Shown: positions 1 through 8,370 of the stretch, piece after piece
Layout: every line of letters begins with the position of its first letter
How positions within the stretch are numbered: position 1 is the stretch's first letter
Source of the DNA: Verrucomicrobiota bacterium
GTDB taxonomy: Bacteria; Verrucomicrobiota; Verrucomicrobiia; Opitutales; Opitutaceae
Length of the DNA: 64,000 bases
NCBI GenBank assembly: GCA_023416735.1
Contig: JAEZGX010000025.1
Span: forward strand, 164,500-228,499
Direction: 5' to 3'
The notes under the pieces: generated by a model
Database searches by the model: none
Told to the model about the DNA's origin: nothing
Seen by the model: only the letters and a program-made list of their open reading frames with translations
Program-made: the position numbers and the translations under genes

Positions 1-1485
1 GGTCTGACGCACTTTGGGAATACGCGTCAACATCCGGTCAGTCTCTTCGATGATTTCGAGCGTGTCGGCTAAGCCGCCAAGGGCTCTATTCAGAATCGTC
101 TTGGCATTCTGTTCGTTCACTTCCGCTTGCTTGAGGCGATCAGCAGCTACGATCAATCGCTTCTCGGTTTCTGTGATGGCAGCTTCACGGTCGGCTATCT
201 CCTTGTTGATCTCAGCTAAGGATTCCGCTGCGGGCACGGCATCGATCTGCTGCTCCAATCGAGCGATTGCCTCGCGTAGTTGAACGGCGTAGTTTCGTGC
301 TTTCCGGAGATCTTCACGAGCGCTCGGAAGCGCAGCACGTCGTATAGCTCTGAGAGTGGCCGGAAAGGTTTCTTCGGGATTTAGAGAAGGTCCTTCAGGA
401 AAGGCGACATTATCAGGGCGGAACTTGGCCAGTGTTCTATCAATCGTTTTTAGAACTTCGTCGCTAACTTTACCTTTTAATTCTTTGAGGATGCGTCCAT
501 CTCGCGCCTTTTCTGCTTCCGCGACGATCTTGTGGTGCCTGGCCTCTAGTTCGCGCTCCACGTGGGTTTCAACACGACTAAGCTGTTTCTCTACCAATAG
601 GAGGGGCGCAATGCCGGCTGCGATCTCTCGGAGATTGGCTTCCGCTTGGGTAAGATCGCGCTGAATAACTGCGCGTTCAGCTTCGAACTGTTCGCGCCGG
701 TCGAAAAGATCTCCGCCACTTTTACGATAGCGCTTCTTCCAGTCGCTAAGTTCTTGGCGGAGTCGTAATAGATCCGTGTTCAGCTCTAGATTTTGGTTTC
801 GGATTTGCTCGACCTCGCGTTCGGCAGCTTCGAGCGTTTTTCTCAAATCTTCAATCCTTGCTCGGTCGGCATCGGATTTCATCTCGGTTCGTTTTCTGCG
901 GTCGAGAATCACTAAGTCGGAATCCAGCCGTCCCACCACATCTAGCCCTAATAGCGTCTGAACTGCGGAAGAAAGTATTCGGCTGGCGCTTTCACGCTCT
1001 GCCAATTCGGCAATTTGTTCGCCATCGAAGAAGAACAGATTCGCTAATTTCCCGGGTAAATAGGCCTCGATATACTCCTCCCAATTCTGACTTAGCAGGG
1101 GGTCGTGCTCGCCATTTCGGAAAGCGTCGACGTTTTCGCGCACCGTGCCCCTCTCAACCTTCCAAGATCTTATAACGGTGAAGCGAACGGCCTCTCCGTC
1201 GTTCATCCGCTCAAACGTGAGTTCCACTTTGGCGCCCGTTCCGGGATCGGCGTGGTGGTTAATAAGACTACCAAGATAATCTAGATAACCCTGTTTGTTC
1301 CGATGAGACCATGAAGCGTTGCGTCCATAGAGACAGAGATGAATCGCCTCAAGGATGGTGGTCTTTCCACCACCATTTAGGCCACCGACGAGGATGATGG
1401 GGCGACCTTGAGGTGGACGAAGTTCCATGGAGTTCCGCCCGGCAAAAATGCCGACGTTATCAACGACTAAACGGTCGATTACCAT
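1..1485 (-). CDS. dndD: DndD, DNA sulfur modification ATPase (partial, C-terminus off window)
   Basis: The 495 N-terminal residues of an SMC/Rad50-like ATPase are visible, uninterrupted to base 1. A Walker A loop GGLNGGGKTT lies at residues 34-43, followed by the family signature FFFDGEQI near residue 130 and then long heptad-rich coiled coil. In Dnd systems DndD is the ATPase associated with DndC and DndE in replacing a non-bridging phosphate oxygen of DNA with sulfur. The ATG sits 3 bp after the dndC stop codon, so the genes are co-transcribed. The Walker B half and dndE should lie to the left of the window. Confidence 0.93.
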   Translation of the reverse strand, partial: MVIDRLVVDNVGIFAGRNSMELRPPQGRPIILVGGLNGGGKTTILEAIHLCLYGRNASWSHRNKQGYLDYLGSLINHHADPGTGAKVELTFERMNDGEAVRFTVIRSWKVERGTVRENVDAFRNGEHDPLLSQNWEEYIEAYLPGKLANLFFFDGEQIAELAERESASRILSSAVQTLLGLDVVGRLDSDLVILDRRKRTEMKSDADRARIEDLRKTLEAAEREVEQIRNQNLELNTDLLRLRQELSDWKKRYRKSGGDLFDRREQFEAERAVIQRDLTQAEANLREIAAGIAPLLLVEKQLSRVETHVERELEARHHKIVAEAEKARDGRILKELKGKVSDEVLKTIDRTLAKFRPDNVAFPEGPSLNPEETFPATLRAIRRAALPSAREDLRKARNYAVQLREAIARLEQQIDAVPAAESLAEINKEIADREAAITETEKRLIVAADRLKQAEVNEQNAKTILNRALGGLADTLEIIEETDRMLTRIPKVRQT

Positions 1486-1488
1486 GGC

Positions 1489-3045
1489 TCAGAACAGTGG
1501 TGATTGTGGAGCTGCAAGGTCAGGGGTTTGGCTCTTGTCTACCTGGTCCCGTGCAGATTTTCGCCGGCGTGCGAAATCCGCAGCATCTTCTGCGTCATGG
1601 TAAAAGTGTTTTAAGAACGTTTTCTCCAGCCGCTCAAAGTGACCTGCCCGACGCTGCGATGTCTGTTGCTGACGCACGACGCTTAGTAGCTCCCGAGTCA
1701 GTTCGAAATGTAGTCGGTCCGAGCCACAGAGATTTTCCAATATAGCTAGGTCCTCCGTTGTGAGCACCAAGTTATCATCTAGCGCTTGCGAGGGATAGGC
1801 TACGCCCGTGGCCGCTTCGTAGATTCTTGGCAAAGAGTCTTCCAACTCGTGTTTTTCGATTACCCAAATGCGGCGGATTTCTTGCAATTCTTCCAGTGTG
1901 ATCAGCTCTATGTTTTCAACATCCTTGGGACCGGTTTTTCTGATTCGAGTTTGCGCTTCAAGGAGCTTCTGGAGCCACCGTTCTCGTGATTGTTGTGTAT
2001 ACGGCCCGGGAATAGGGTTACCGCCAGAATGCATCAACTGGACGGCACCGGACATCCTTCGAAAATCTCGTAGATGGTGATCAGAGTTTTCCTCGTTCTC
2101 GCCACCGCCATTCATACGAAAATCTAGCTCGTTCCGTAGCATCAGGAGCGGCCTCATCCATTCTTTTTCTTCATCGTTCTGGACCATTGCCGCCATTGAC
2201 TTGTCCTTCTCAACTAGGGTGCATACCCAACATCCGAACCGGCTATCTCCGCAGGATGGCGTGCTTGTATCTACCACTAGGGGACATTCCCCGTCCGCAG
2301 TCGCGCCGGCATACATTCCCATCAGATCTTTGTTGCTAAGACCCCAAGCATTGGGAATTTGAGTGAGATACATCCAGACATCATCGTTCGTCCAGTCCTC
2401 GATAGGAGTGTAGACCTGACATCCTGGTAAAGTCGGATTTGGACTTAGTCGTTCCTTCACTCGATAACGGGTGTTTTGATTTAGCACATGCGCTCGCGCT
2501 GAGCTTTCGGCCTTCCTGGCGCCGAGCAATAGTATCGCTTCGCCGTTGTTATTCACCACTTGCATGATGAAGCGATTAGAGGGCTTGATCTTGAGCCGCT
2601 CCGTGCACCAACGAAATTTGCGGCGCGGCGCGGGGTAGCCCTTGCCGATCAAGTTCACCCAGAACGACTCCTCGACCTGGGGGGTAAGGCGCTGAGGCTC
2701 GATCGGCATCTTCGCTTTTCTAGCCGCGATCCTCATTGCATCGTGCGACCGGTTTACCCAGGCGGCGACTACCGGATTTTCGACCAGAGTATCCGTTGAA
2801 ATGACGAAGACCTTCTTCGTTCGCTGTTCTTCCGAGAGTCCTGCCAAAGCTAACCACACCAACTGAAGCGTTGCGGTTGAGTCTTTGCCGCCGCTGTAAC
2901 CCACAATCCATGGAACGTTGTCTGCGAGGTATAGCTCGCGAACTTCCGTCATAAGGGCTTCGAGGGTCTCGCGAAACCCCAACTCGGCGAACGCGGTTTT
3001 ACGTGCTTTGGATTTCGAGGCTAGTGAAGTTCTTTCTTCGGGCAT
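1489..3045 (-). CDS. dndC: DndC, DNA phosphorothioation ATP-pyrophosphatase / iron-sulfur protein
   Basis: This 518-residue protein belongs to the PAPS-reductase-like PP-loop family. The ATP-binding motif SGGKDST is at residues 51-57. Conserved cysteines at 147, 254, 265, 272 and 275 fit the iron-sulfur cluster ligands of DndC. The family receives sulfur mobilised by the cysteine desulfurase DndA and acts with DndD and DndE to thiolate the DNA backbone. It starts 6 bp after the dndB stop and ends 3 bp before dndD, so it is the middle gene of a dndBCD(E) operon. Length is normal for the family. Confidence 0.95.
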   Translation of the reverse strand: MPEERTSLASKSKARKTAFAELGFRETLEALMTEVRELYLADNVPWIVGYSGGKDSTATLQLVWLALAGLSEEQRTKKVFVISTDTLVENPVVAAWVNRSHDAMRIAARKAKMPIEPQRLTPQVEESFWVNLIGKGYPAPRRKFRWCTERLKIKPSNRFIMQVVNNNGEAILLLGARKAESSARAHVLNQNTRYRVKERLSPNPTLPGCQVYTPIEDWTNDDVWMYLTQIPNAWGLSNKDLMGMYAGATADGECPLVVDTSTPSCGDSRFGCWVCTLVEKDKSMAAMVQNDEEKEWMRPLLMLRNELDFRMNGGGENEENSDHHLRDFRRMSGAVQLMHSGGNPIPGPYTQQSRERWLQKLLEAQTRIRKTGPKDVENIELITLEELQEIRRIWVIEKHELEDSLPRIYEAATGVAYPSQALDDNLVLTTEDLAILENLCGSDRLHFELTRELLSVVRQQQTSQRRAGHFERLEKTFLKHFYHDAEDAADFARRRKSARDQVDKSQTPDLAAPQSPLF

Positions 3046-3051
3046 GATGCT

Positions 3052-4179
3052 TTATGGGGGTGGCCGCTGGGGATGCCCTTTCTGGCTATTAGCCTCCGCC
3101 TCCTGTTCAGAAGCGTTTAGTGGCAGACCGAGGCTTCGTTTGATGAAGTTTGCCGTGAGGACGACATGGGCAGAGCTGCGGCTTAACACGCCGGCAGTCA
3201 TTGCTCGGCCTTCCCACTGTGCCGCTTTACGGGACCAGTCCATTCTGGCTAGTGTCGTCAGCCGCCCCTTCCATTTTTTGGGATAGGTCCGAAGTAAGGT
3301 GTTGCCCGCCACCCCTATCGCTTGGAGACCAATGGCGCTCGTGTGGATGAAGGATTCTCGCACCTCACTGGCTGGGATTCGGCCTTGGCGAACGGAACCC
3401 CAAGAAGGGAAGCATGCAGCAACAGTCTCCCAGAAGTCCCGAACTAAATTTGCGTCTGTTTCAAGATCTCCCGTGGCTAGATCTCTAATGAGTTCTGACG
3501 ATGCATTGTAGAACGCCGAAAGTGTAAACAGGCGTCCTGAGCGCCGTGAGAGGGAGCTTTTCTCCATGTCCACTAAGGGACGGAAGAAGTCGGACTTCAT
3601 TACTATCAAGCGGGCAAGCTTCGCTCCCTCGTCTCGATGGTCATAGAGAAGACCAATGGAGCGTGGCGGACGTATTGCGTGCCTATTTAGGTCGGAAAAC
3701 ATCTGCTGACTCCGCTCAAGGCCGAGGTCCACAAACAGCACGACAGCGATCGTTTCGTGTGCCAGCTCAGGTTTCTCCTCAACCGCTGCTTTGATCGCGG
3801 CGCGGCGGTGCTGTCCGTCGTTGATGACGATCCGCGCATCGTCTGGAATTGTTAGAGTTCCTATCGCGGTCTCCAGACCGAAGGGCTCAAATTTAACTCT
3901 CGCGTCAATTGAAACTGTTAACGCGGAGAAGACGTAGTCCTTTGGGTTCGAAAGGATGTATTGAGCGATTTCAGGAATCCGGGCTTTGTTCAGGATGCGT
4001 TGAGCGCGAAGTTCGGCAGGCACCTCAGGATCATCGAAGCTCACCCGCCGAAGAAGCTGCCGGTAGCTCCACATCGCGACGAAGTATTGGTTTCCCGCTA
4101 GTCCTCCCCGTAGGACAGGAAACCTAAAAGAGGCGATGGAGACGGGCTGAGATGTGGACGCGGGTTCGGATGTGGGCAC
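3052..4179 (-). CDS. dndB: DndB, phosphorothioation modulator with DGQHR motif
   Basis: The protein carries the DGQHR-domain signature (INDGQHRRAA) and the LNKARIPEIAQYIL stretch typical of DndB. In characterised systems DndB is not needed for sulfur insertion but tunes modification frequency and represses dnd transcription. The start is uncertain. The frame is open to an ATG at 4260, but that would overlap the dndA start codon and leave no promoter space, so I prefer the GTG at 4179, giving 375 residues and keeping the conserved FRFPVLRGG segment. Neither start has a convincing Shine-Dalgarno. It heads the dndBCD operon. Confidence 0.85.
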   Translation of the reverse strand: MPTSEPASTSQPVSIASFRFPVLRGGLAGNQYFVAMWSYRQLLRRVSFDDPEVPAELRAQRILNKARIPEIAQYILSNPKDYVFSALTVSIDARVKFEPFGLETAIGTLTIPDDARIVINDGQHRRAAIKAAVEEKPELAHETIAVVLFVDLGLERSQQMFSDLNRHAIRPPRSIGLLYDHRDEGAKLARLIVMKSDFFRPLVDMEKSSLSRRSGRLFTLSAFYNASSELIRDLATGDLETDANLVRDFWETVAACFPSWGSVRQGRIPASEVRESFIHTSAIGLQAIGVAGNTLLRTYPKKWKGRLTTLARMDWSRKAAQWEGRAMTAGVLSRSSAHVVLTANFIKRSLGLPLNASEQEAEANSQKGHPQRPPP

Positions 4180-4188
4180 GGCTGCGGG

Positions 4189-4254
4189 TTGACAGTTGAT
4201 CCCAGATGTTGACGTATGTCTGTCAAATTCTTTCCAAACAGAATTCGGACATAC
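4189..4254. promoter_or_regulatory. Divergent dndA/dndB control region with nested inverted repeats
   Basis: Between the divergent genes is a perfect repeat TTGAC-N8-GTCAA at 4209-4226 and a second repeat GTATGTC (4214-4220) / GACATAC (4248-4254). A further TTGACA lies at 4189-4194, and TTGACA is also read on the minus strand at 4226-4221. These are candidate -35 boxes and an operator, possibly for DndB itself, which regulates dnd operons in other bacteria. The -10 boxes are weak, so promoter positions are tentative. Confidence 0.45.
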
Positions 4255-4258
4255 AAAC

Positions 4259-5392
4259 ATGCCACCCGTCTATCTGGACTGCAACGCCACAACTCCCCTT
4301 GATCCGAAAGTCCGTGCAGTATTCCTCAAGTTTATCGATGAGGAATTCGGCAATGCTGGGAGCAGGACGCATGAATTCGGCATGCGGGCGAGGTCTGCGG
4401 TGCAGCGCGCTCGTGAGCAGATTGCTCAGCTTGTTCGATGCGAGGTGGATGAAGTGATTTTCACAAGCGGGGCTACCGAAAGTAACAACCTTGCTCTGCT
4501 TGGGCTTGCTGATGCCGGTGAAAGAACTGGTCGCAAGCATATCGTTTCCACCCAGATTGAGCATAAAGCGGTTTTGGAGCCGTTAGCAGAGCTGGAGAAA
4601 CGTGGTTTCGAAATTACCCTTCTTCCTTCCAATGAAAGGGGAGGCATCTCCGTGGGGGATCTTGAGGCGGCGCTGCGCCCCGACACCCTACTGGTGTCGG
4701 TGATGCACGTAAATAACGAGACCGGGGTAATCTTGCCCTTGGAGGCAGTTTCTCGATCTTTGGCTAATCACCCCGCCTACCTTCACGTCGATGCTGCCCA
4801 AGGTTTTGGGAAACTCATATCAGATCTTCAGAATCCTCGAATCGACTTATTGAGCATCAGTGGGCACAAGATTTATGCACCTAAAGGAATCGGTGCTCTG
4901 ATTGCGCGCCGCCGCGGGTATGATCGTTTGCCGATCCGACCGCTTCTTTTTGGAGGGGGGCAGGAACGCGGGTTGCGACCGGGCACACACCCGGTGGCTC
5001 TGATTGCCGCGTTAGGGGAGGCCTCCGTCCAAGCGCTCCAGCAGAACTTGAAGCGCAATGGGATTTGTGAGAAGATCAAGAGCCTCGCAGTTAAGGCGCT
5101 TACCGATGTGGGCGGCGTCGTCACAGGAGGCGAGGCTTCAACCATTTCGTCCACTCTCAATATCGCCTTTCCAGGTCTCGATTCAGAGGCCTTGATAGTG
5201 GCTCTGAAGCCCCACGTCGCGATTTCCAATGGATCTGCCTGCACATCTCACAGCTATACCGCTAGTCACGTGCTGCGAGCGATGGGCCTAACTGCGGAGC
5301 ATATAAGTAGTTCTCTTCGGTTCTCTTGGTCTCATCTTACCCCTGCCGTGAACTGGGGGGCGGTCGCTGAGACTATTGCGGCGATGCGGTAA
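4259..5392 (+). CDS. dndA: DndA, cysteine desulfurase of the Dnd system
   Basis: This 377-residue class V aminotransferase-fold enzyme mobilises sulfur from L-cysteine as an enzyme persulfide for DNA phosphorothioation. The PLP lysine is K204 in SGHKIYAPKG and the catalytic cysteine is C328 in the SNGSACTS loop. The ATG at 4259 is chosen because homology begins at MPPVYLDCNATTP; the frame is open to 4196 but that extension has no family support. It is transcribed divergently from dndBCD, the classic Dnd arrangement. IscS/NifS-type housekeeping desulfurases share the fold, but the dnd context fixes the assignment. Confidence 0.94.
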   Translation: MPPVYLDCNATTPLDPKVRAVFLKFIDEEFGNAGSRTHEFGMRARSAVQRAREQIAQLVRCEVDEVIFTSGATESNNLALLGLADAGERTGRKHIVSTQIEHKAVLEPLAELEKRGFEITLLPSNERGGISVGDLEAALRPDTLLVSVMHVNNETGVILPLEAVSRSLANHPAYLHVDAAQGFGKLISDLQNPRIDLLSISGHKIYAPKGIGALIARRRGYDRLPIRPLLFGGGQERGLRPGTHPVALIAALGEASVQALQQNLKRNGICEKIKSLAVKALTDVGGVVTGGEASTISSTLNIAFPGLDSEALIVALKPHVAISNGSACTSHSYTASHVLRAMGLTAEHISSSLRFSWSHLTPAVNWGAVAETIAAMR

Positions 5393-5552
5393 TAGTTGGC
5401 TGATCAGGTCGAAGTGAGCTGCTGGGAAGATGTTCGCTATTTAGCGAGCAAGCTGAAAGCCGTCACGAAAGCTTTCTCCTGCACTTGAAGAGCTTGGAGT
5501 AAAAATTCCCTTTGGGGACTTGGAGTTGACCGACTGGGCTTAGTGTTTACAG

Positions 5553-5568
5553 GTGTTCATGTGAACAC
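5553..5568. promoter_or_regulatory. LexA box (GTGTTC-N4-GAACAC) at the island radical SAM gene
   Basis: This is a perfect palindrome GTGTTC ATGT GAACAC. It contains TGTTC-N4-GAACA, the LexA-binding motif reported for Verrucomicrobia. It overlaps the GTG start codon at 5561 and follows a possible -35 TTGACC (5526-5531), so bound LexA would block initiation. The same box, differing only in one central base, overlaps the start of the interrupted homologue at 14195. Confidence 0.72.
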
Positions 5569-6625
5569 GTCGTCGATTTCTGTTCGTGGGCGAGGATCCG
5601 CAATAAACCCCACGGGTCGTTTCGAGGCCGTTCGGATCGAGCGAGATCCGGACGAGAACTACGATCCGGAGGATTACCCATCTATCCGCACCGCATTTTT
5701 CGAGGATATCGCGGAATCCATCCTCGTTCGCAACGATAGCCCAGACGTTGGATTCGAAACTTCCCTCAACGTGTATCGGGGCTGTGAGCATGGGTGTTCA
5801 TATTGCTTCGCCCGGCCTTTTCATGAATATTTGGGCCTTTCTGCGGGCTTGGACTTCGAAACGAAGATATTCGTCAAGATCAGGGCTCCGGAACTGCTCC
5901 GGGCTGAGCTTTCCAGGCGGTCGTGGAAACCGCAGGTGGTCGTGATGAGTGGTGTTACCGATTGCTACCAGCCAGCGGAACGGCACTTCAGGTTAACCCG
6001 CCGTTGCTTGGAAGTTTTCGCTGAGGTAAAGAATCCCGTCTCTATTATAACGAAGAACGCATTGGTTACGCGGGATATTGATCTGCTGTCGCAGTTGGCG
6101 AAGGTAAATGCGGCGCGGGTATTCATTTCGATAACAACGCTCGATCGAGAGTTGGCGCGGAGAATGGAGCCACGAGCGTCTCTGCCATTGCAGAGACTTC
6201 GTGCGATCCGCGAGCTAGCGGGGGCAGGAGTTCCTGTCGGCGTAATGGCGGCTCCAATGATCCCAGGCCTAACCGATCATGAATTGCCGAATATTCTTGA
6301 ATCAGCACGCTCCGCCGGGGCCCGCTACGCTGGCTATATCGTCCTGCGACTTCCCCATGGGGTGAAGGAGATTTTTGCAGAGTGGCTAAGCGACCACGAG
6401 CCCGGCAAAAAGGAACGGGTCCTTTCGAGAATTCGGGAGATGCGCGGAGGGAAACTATATAATTCCGCGTGGTCTGAGCGGATGACTGGCACGGGCTTTT
6501 TCGCTGAACAGCTTTCGAGATTGTTCGAAGTTTCGGTTCGGCGACTAGGCTTCGAAACCGATCCGGAGCCACTTTCGGTCACTGCATTCTTACCACCGGG
6601 GGGGCAGCAGCTCAGTTTTTTTTAG
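5561..6625 (+). CDS. splB: PA0069-type / SplB-like radical SAM protein carried by the island
   Basis: This 354-residue radical SAM enzyme has the cluster motif CEHGCSYC, with cysteines at 75, 79 and 82, inside an NVYRGCEHGCSYCFARP context typical of the PA0069/spore photoproduct lyase-like group. The substrate of this group is not established. The GTG at 5561 is preferred over the ATG at 5543 because it aligns with the start of the interrupted homologue at 14195 (MNTS against VNTS). A LexA box overlaps the start, so SOS control is likely. It stands alone, between dndA and the minus-strand cargo, as a second copy of the gene the island has disrupted. Confidence 0.88.
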   Translation: MNTSSISVRGRGSAINPTGRFEAVRIERDPDENYDPEDYPSIRTAFFEDIAESILVRNDSPDVGFETSLNVYRGCEHGCSYCFARPFHEYLGLSAGLDFETKIFVKIRAPELLRAELSRRSWKPQVVVMSGVTDCYQPAERHFRLTRRCLEVFAEVKNPVSIITKNALVTRDIDLLSQLAKVNAARVFISITTLDRELARRMEPRASLPLQRLRAIRELAGAGVPVGVMAAPMIPGLTDHELPNILESARSAGARYAGYIVLRLPHGVKEIFAEWLSDHEPGKKERVLSRIREMRGGKLYNSAWSERMTGTGFFAEQLSRLFEVSVRRLGFETDPEPLSVTAFLPPGGQQLSFF

Positions 6626-6739
6626 GGAATAGTGAATGGGCTCGGCTCGACCACGGCACGTTCTCGTCGACGTGCTTTCGAAGGACATGCTTCGATGGGA
6701 ATGGCTATGGTCCCAATAGGCATCGAAGGCTTGTCCGTT

Positions 6740-7414
6740 TTATGTCGAGGGTATGGCTTGGAAGTGAACAATGGCACCCGAACTGTGGGCTGCCATCCCG
6801 CGGTCTGTATTTATCAACCAATGCGAGGGGATCGGCGAGTGATCATCCTGACCCGAAACGAGCACCACGAGGTCGTCAGACAACCGCGTTGAGTAGGCGA
6901 CCGGATGATGGACGTGTCCTGCGAGGATAAGCTTTGGCCTCTGCCCCGTTGTATATAAAAGCTCAGGGTCACCAAAGTCATATCCGTTCGAAGTGGCGCA
7001 TGGGTTGCCTGCTGGCGGTGCATGAGTGACCAGAATATCGCCTCCCGAGGTAGGTCGTTGTCCCCAGCCGTTCACTACGAAAGTTACCTCGTTCAAGCGG
7101 ACGCTGTTGCCGTCCGTAGCGACGATATTTCCATGCCCATTGAGAGATGCCAGCCACCGTCCCTCAGCAGCGGTGTCGATGATCCCATGGGGCGCGACCC
7201 AATGGTCATGGTTACCGGTGCATACGATCGTTTGGGCTTTCAATGCCGATAACCATGATCGAACGGCTTTGGCTTGGTCGTGTTGTCGTATGTTTGAGAA
7301 CAAGTTTAGTAGGTCGCCCGCGATTACCAGCAGGTCGAAAGCCATGCAGTTATTCGCGATCCACTCGAACCATTCATGGTTCGCGTGGATGTCTGCGGTG
7401 TGCAGGATTCTCAT
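6740..7414 (-). CDS. Calcineurin-like metallophosphoesterase
   Basis: The 224-residue protein has the whole metallophosphoesterase set in order: DIH at residues 8-10, GDLLN with D34, GNHD at 67-70, an internal VTHAPP and a C-terminal GHVHHP. It should be a cytosolic di-metal phosphatase, phosphodiesterase or nuclease of unknown substrate. The frame is open to 8026, but the family begins at MRILHTADIH, so the ATG at 7414 is used. It lies 104 bp downstream of the Xre/ParS antitoxin-like gene and at the end of the gin-led minus-strand run. Confidence 0.88.
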   Translation of the reverse strand: MRILHTADIHANHEWFEWIANNCMAFDLLVIAGDLLNLFSNIRQHDQAKAVRSWLSALKAQTIVCTGNHDHWVAPHGIIDTAAEGRWLASLNGHGNIVATDGNSVRLNEVTFVVNGWGQRPTSGGDILVTHAPPAGNPCATSNGYDFGDPELLYTTGQRPKLILAGHVHHPVAYSTRLSDDLVVLVSGQDDHSPIPSHWLINTDRGMAAHSSGAIVHFQAIPST

Positions 7415-7518
7415 GGGAACTATGCTATCGGCGTGATGTTCGCACGCGATGGTCAATGCGGGTTCTGCCGCCGAGCGCACGGCGCGGGGCCGGATGGACC
7501 AGGATGCGTTCGTCCGAT

Positions 7519-7917
7519 CTAGACAGGAACCCCGTGGATCATTCCCTTCACCAAATTCTCGACTTTTGCGGTGCCGACGTCGGTAGAAAGCATCGCCAGA
7601 GGCGTCCGGTTCCCCAAGAAGTCGTCTTCGGCTTCGAGCCATTCCGCGATCGCTTCGTCGGTCGTGAAAAGCTCTTTGAGAAGGTGACGGACTCGAACGA
7701 TTCGGAGAAGCCGTTCGGACTCTTCCATTGTGAAACGGTTGCCGCACTTTTCGCGTTGTGTGACCGTTCTTGGGGCGAACCGCAGGTGTTCGATAAGCTT
7801 GCTCTTGGAGATGCCGAGGGCCGTTGCGATTTCGCTCAATGAGGTGCTCGGTAGGCCTTTTTCGATAGCTCTGATTTGGGTCAACGGCGGTTTGCGTGCT
7901 AAGGCTAGAATCGACAT
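7519..7917 (-). CDS. Xre/MbcA/ParS-family antitoxin-like protein without a RES toxin
   Basis: The 132-residue protein has an N-terminal helix-turn-helix (about residues 20-50, with LSEIATALGISKSKL) and a C-terminal Xre/MbcA/ParS toxin-binding segment ending in TPLAMLSTDVGTAKVENLVKGMIHG. In the family this protein is the antitoxin and regulator paired with a downstream RES-domain NAD-degrading toxin. No RES-like frame follows; the next gene is a metallophosphoesterase. It begins 27 bp after ginD, so it may be expressed with the recombinase operon. It could be an orphan, a regulator of the island, or part of a different pair. Confidence 0.78.
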   Translation of the reverse strand: MSILALARKPPLTQIRAIEKGLPSTSLSEIATALGISKSKLIEHLRFAPRTVTQREKCGNRFTMEESERLLRIVRVRHLLKELFTTDEAIAEWLEAEDDFLGNRTPLAMLSTDVGTAKVENLVKGMIHGVPV

Positions 7918-7944
7918 GGCAGACGCGTTTATTGAGTGTTATCG

Positions 7945-8370
7945 TCAGTAAGGGACTCCGGGAGGTTCGATCGGCTGAGGAAAAACCCGCTGTGCATGGC
8001 GAAGCTTCAACTCCAGCGACTCGCATTTTCGCTGGACCGCCAGCACCGTTGAGAGTGCCTCGGTGAGGCGTCGTCTTAGTTCGGCATTCTTCTCTTCGAG
8101 GCGAACGCGTCGGCTTGGTCCGGCTGTTTTCCCATCAGAAATGCGTAGCGCGAGGATTCGATCGCGAATCGCCGCGAAGGCACTGTCCTTGAGGGCGATC
8201 AGGGTCCGGCTGTGGCCTGCTTCAAGTGCGACCGACGAGAAGCTAATCGAAGCCCGTGCCTGGCGCCGCAGCTTTGGATGCCGCGGCCTGCCCGCCAGGA
8301 TCCTTTCGATCGCGGCGATAAAGTTTCTTTCGATGACTGCGTGCGAGCGTGTGTTTGTTCGTTTGTTCAT
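7945..8370 (-). CDS. ginD: GinD-like small protein of the recombinase operon (DUF6262/TnpC-like)
   Basis: The 141-residue basic protein has a helical N-terminal domain and a coiled-coil C-terminal half (RRVRLEEKNAELRRRLTEAL region). Small proteins of this kind accompany multi-recombinase elements: TnpC in Tn554-type transposons and GinD in GInts, where it is reported to be required for integration and excision. Its ATG overlaps the ginC stop codon by 4 bp, showing translational coupling. Assignment rests on position and composition more than on a diagnostic motif. Confidence 0.7.
   Translation of the reverse strand: MNKRTNTRSHAVIERNFIAAIERILAGRPRHPKLRRQARASISFSSVALEAGHSRTLIALKDSAFAAIRDRILALRISDGKTAGPSRRVRLEEKNAELRRRLTEALSTVLAVQRKCESLELKLRHAQRVFPQPIEPPGVPY

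Noticed and set aside
4180..4260. dndB starting at the ATG at 4260
   Set aside because: This start would overlap the divergent dndA start codon and put the dndB promoter inside dndA. It cannot be excluded, but the GTG at 4179 fits the promoter-like repeats better.
7415..7518. Remnant of a RES toxin between the antitoxin-like gene and the metallophosphoesterase
   Set aside because: Reading the 104-bp gap in each minus-strand frame gives no RES-like sequence, so loss of the toxin by recent decay is not supported here.
7415..8026. N-terminal extension of the metallophosphoesterase frame to 8026
   Set aside because: The extension overlaps the antitoxin-like gene and ginD in another frame and has no similarity to the family, which starts at MRILHTADIH.
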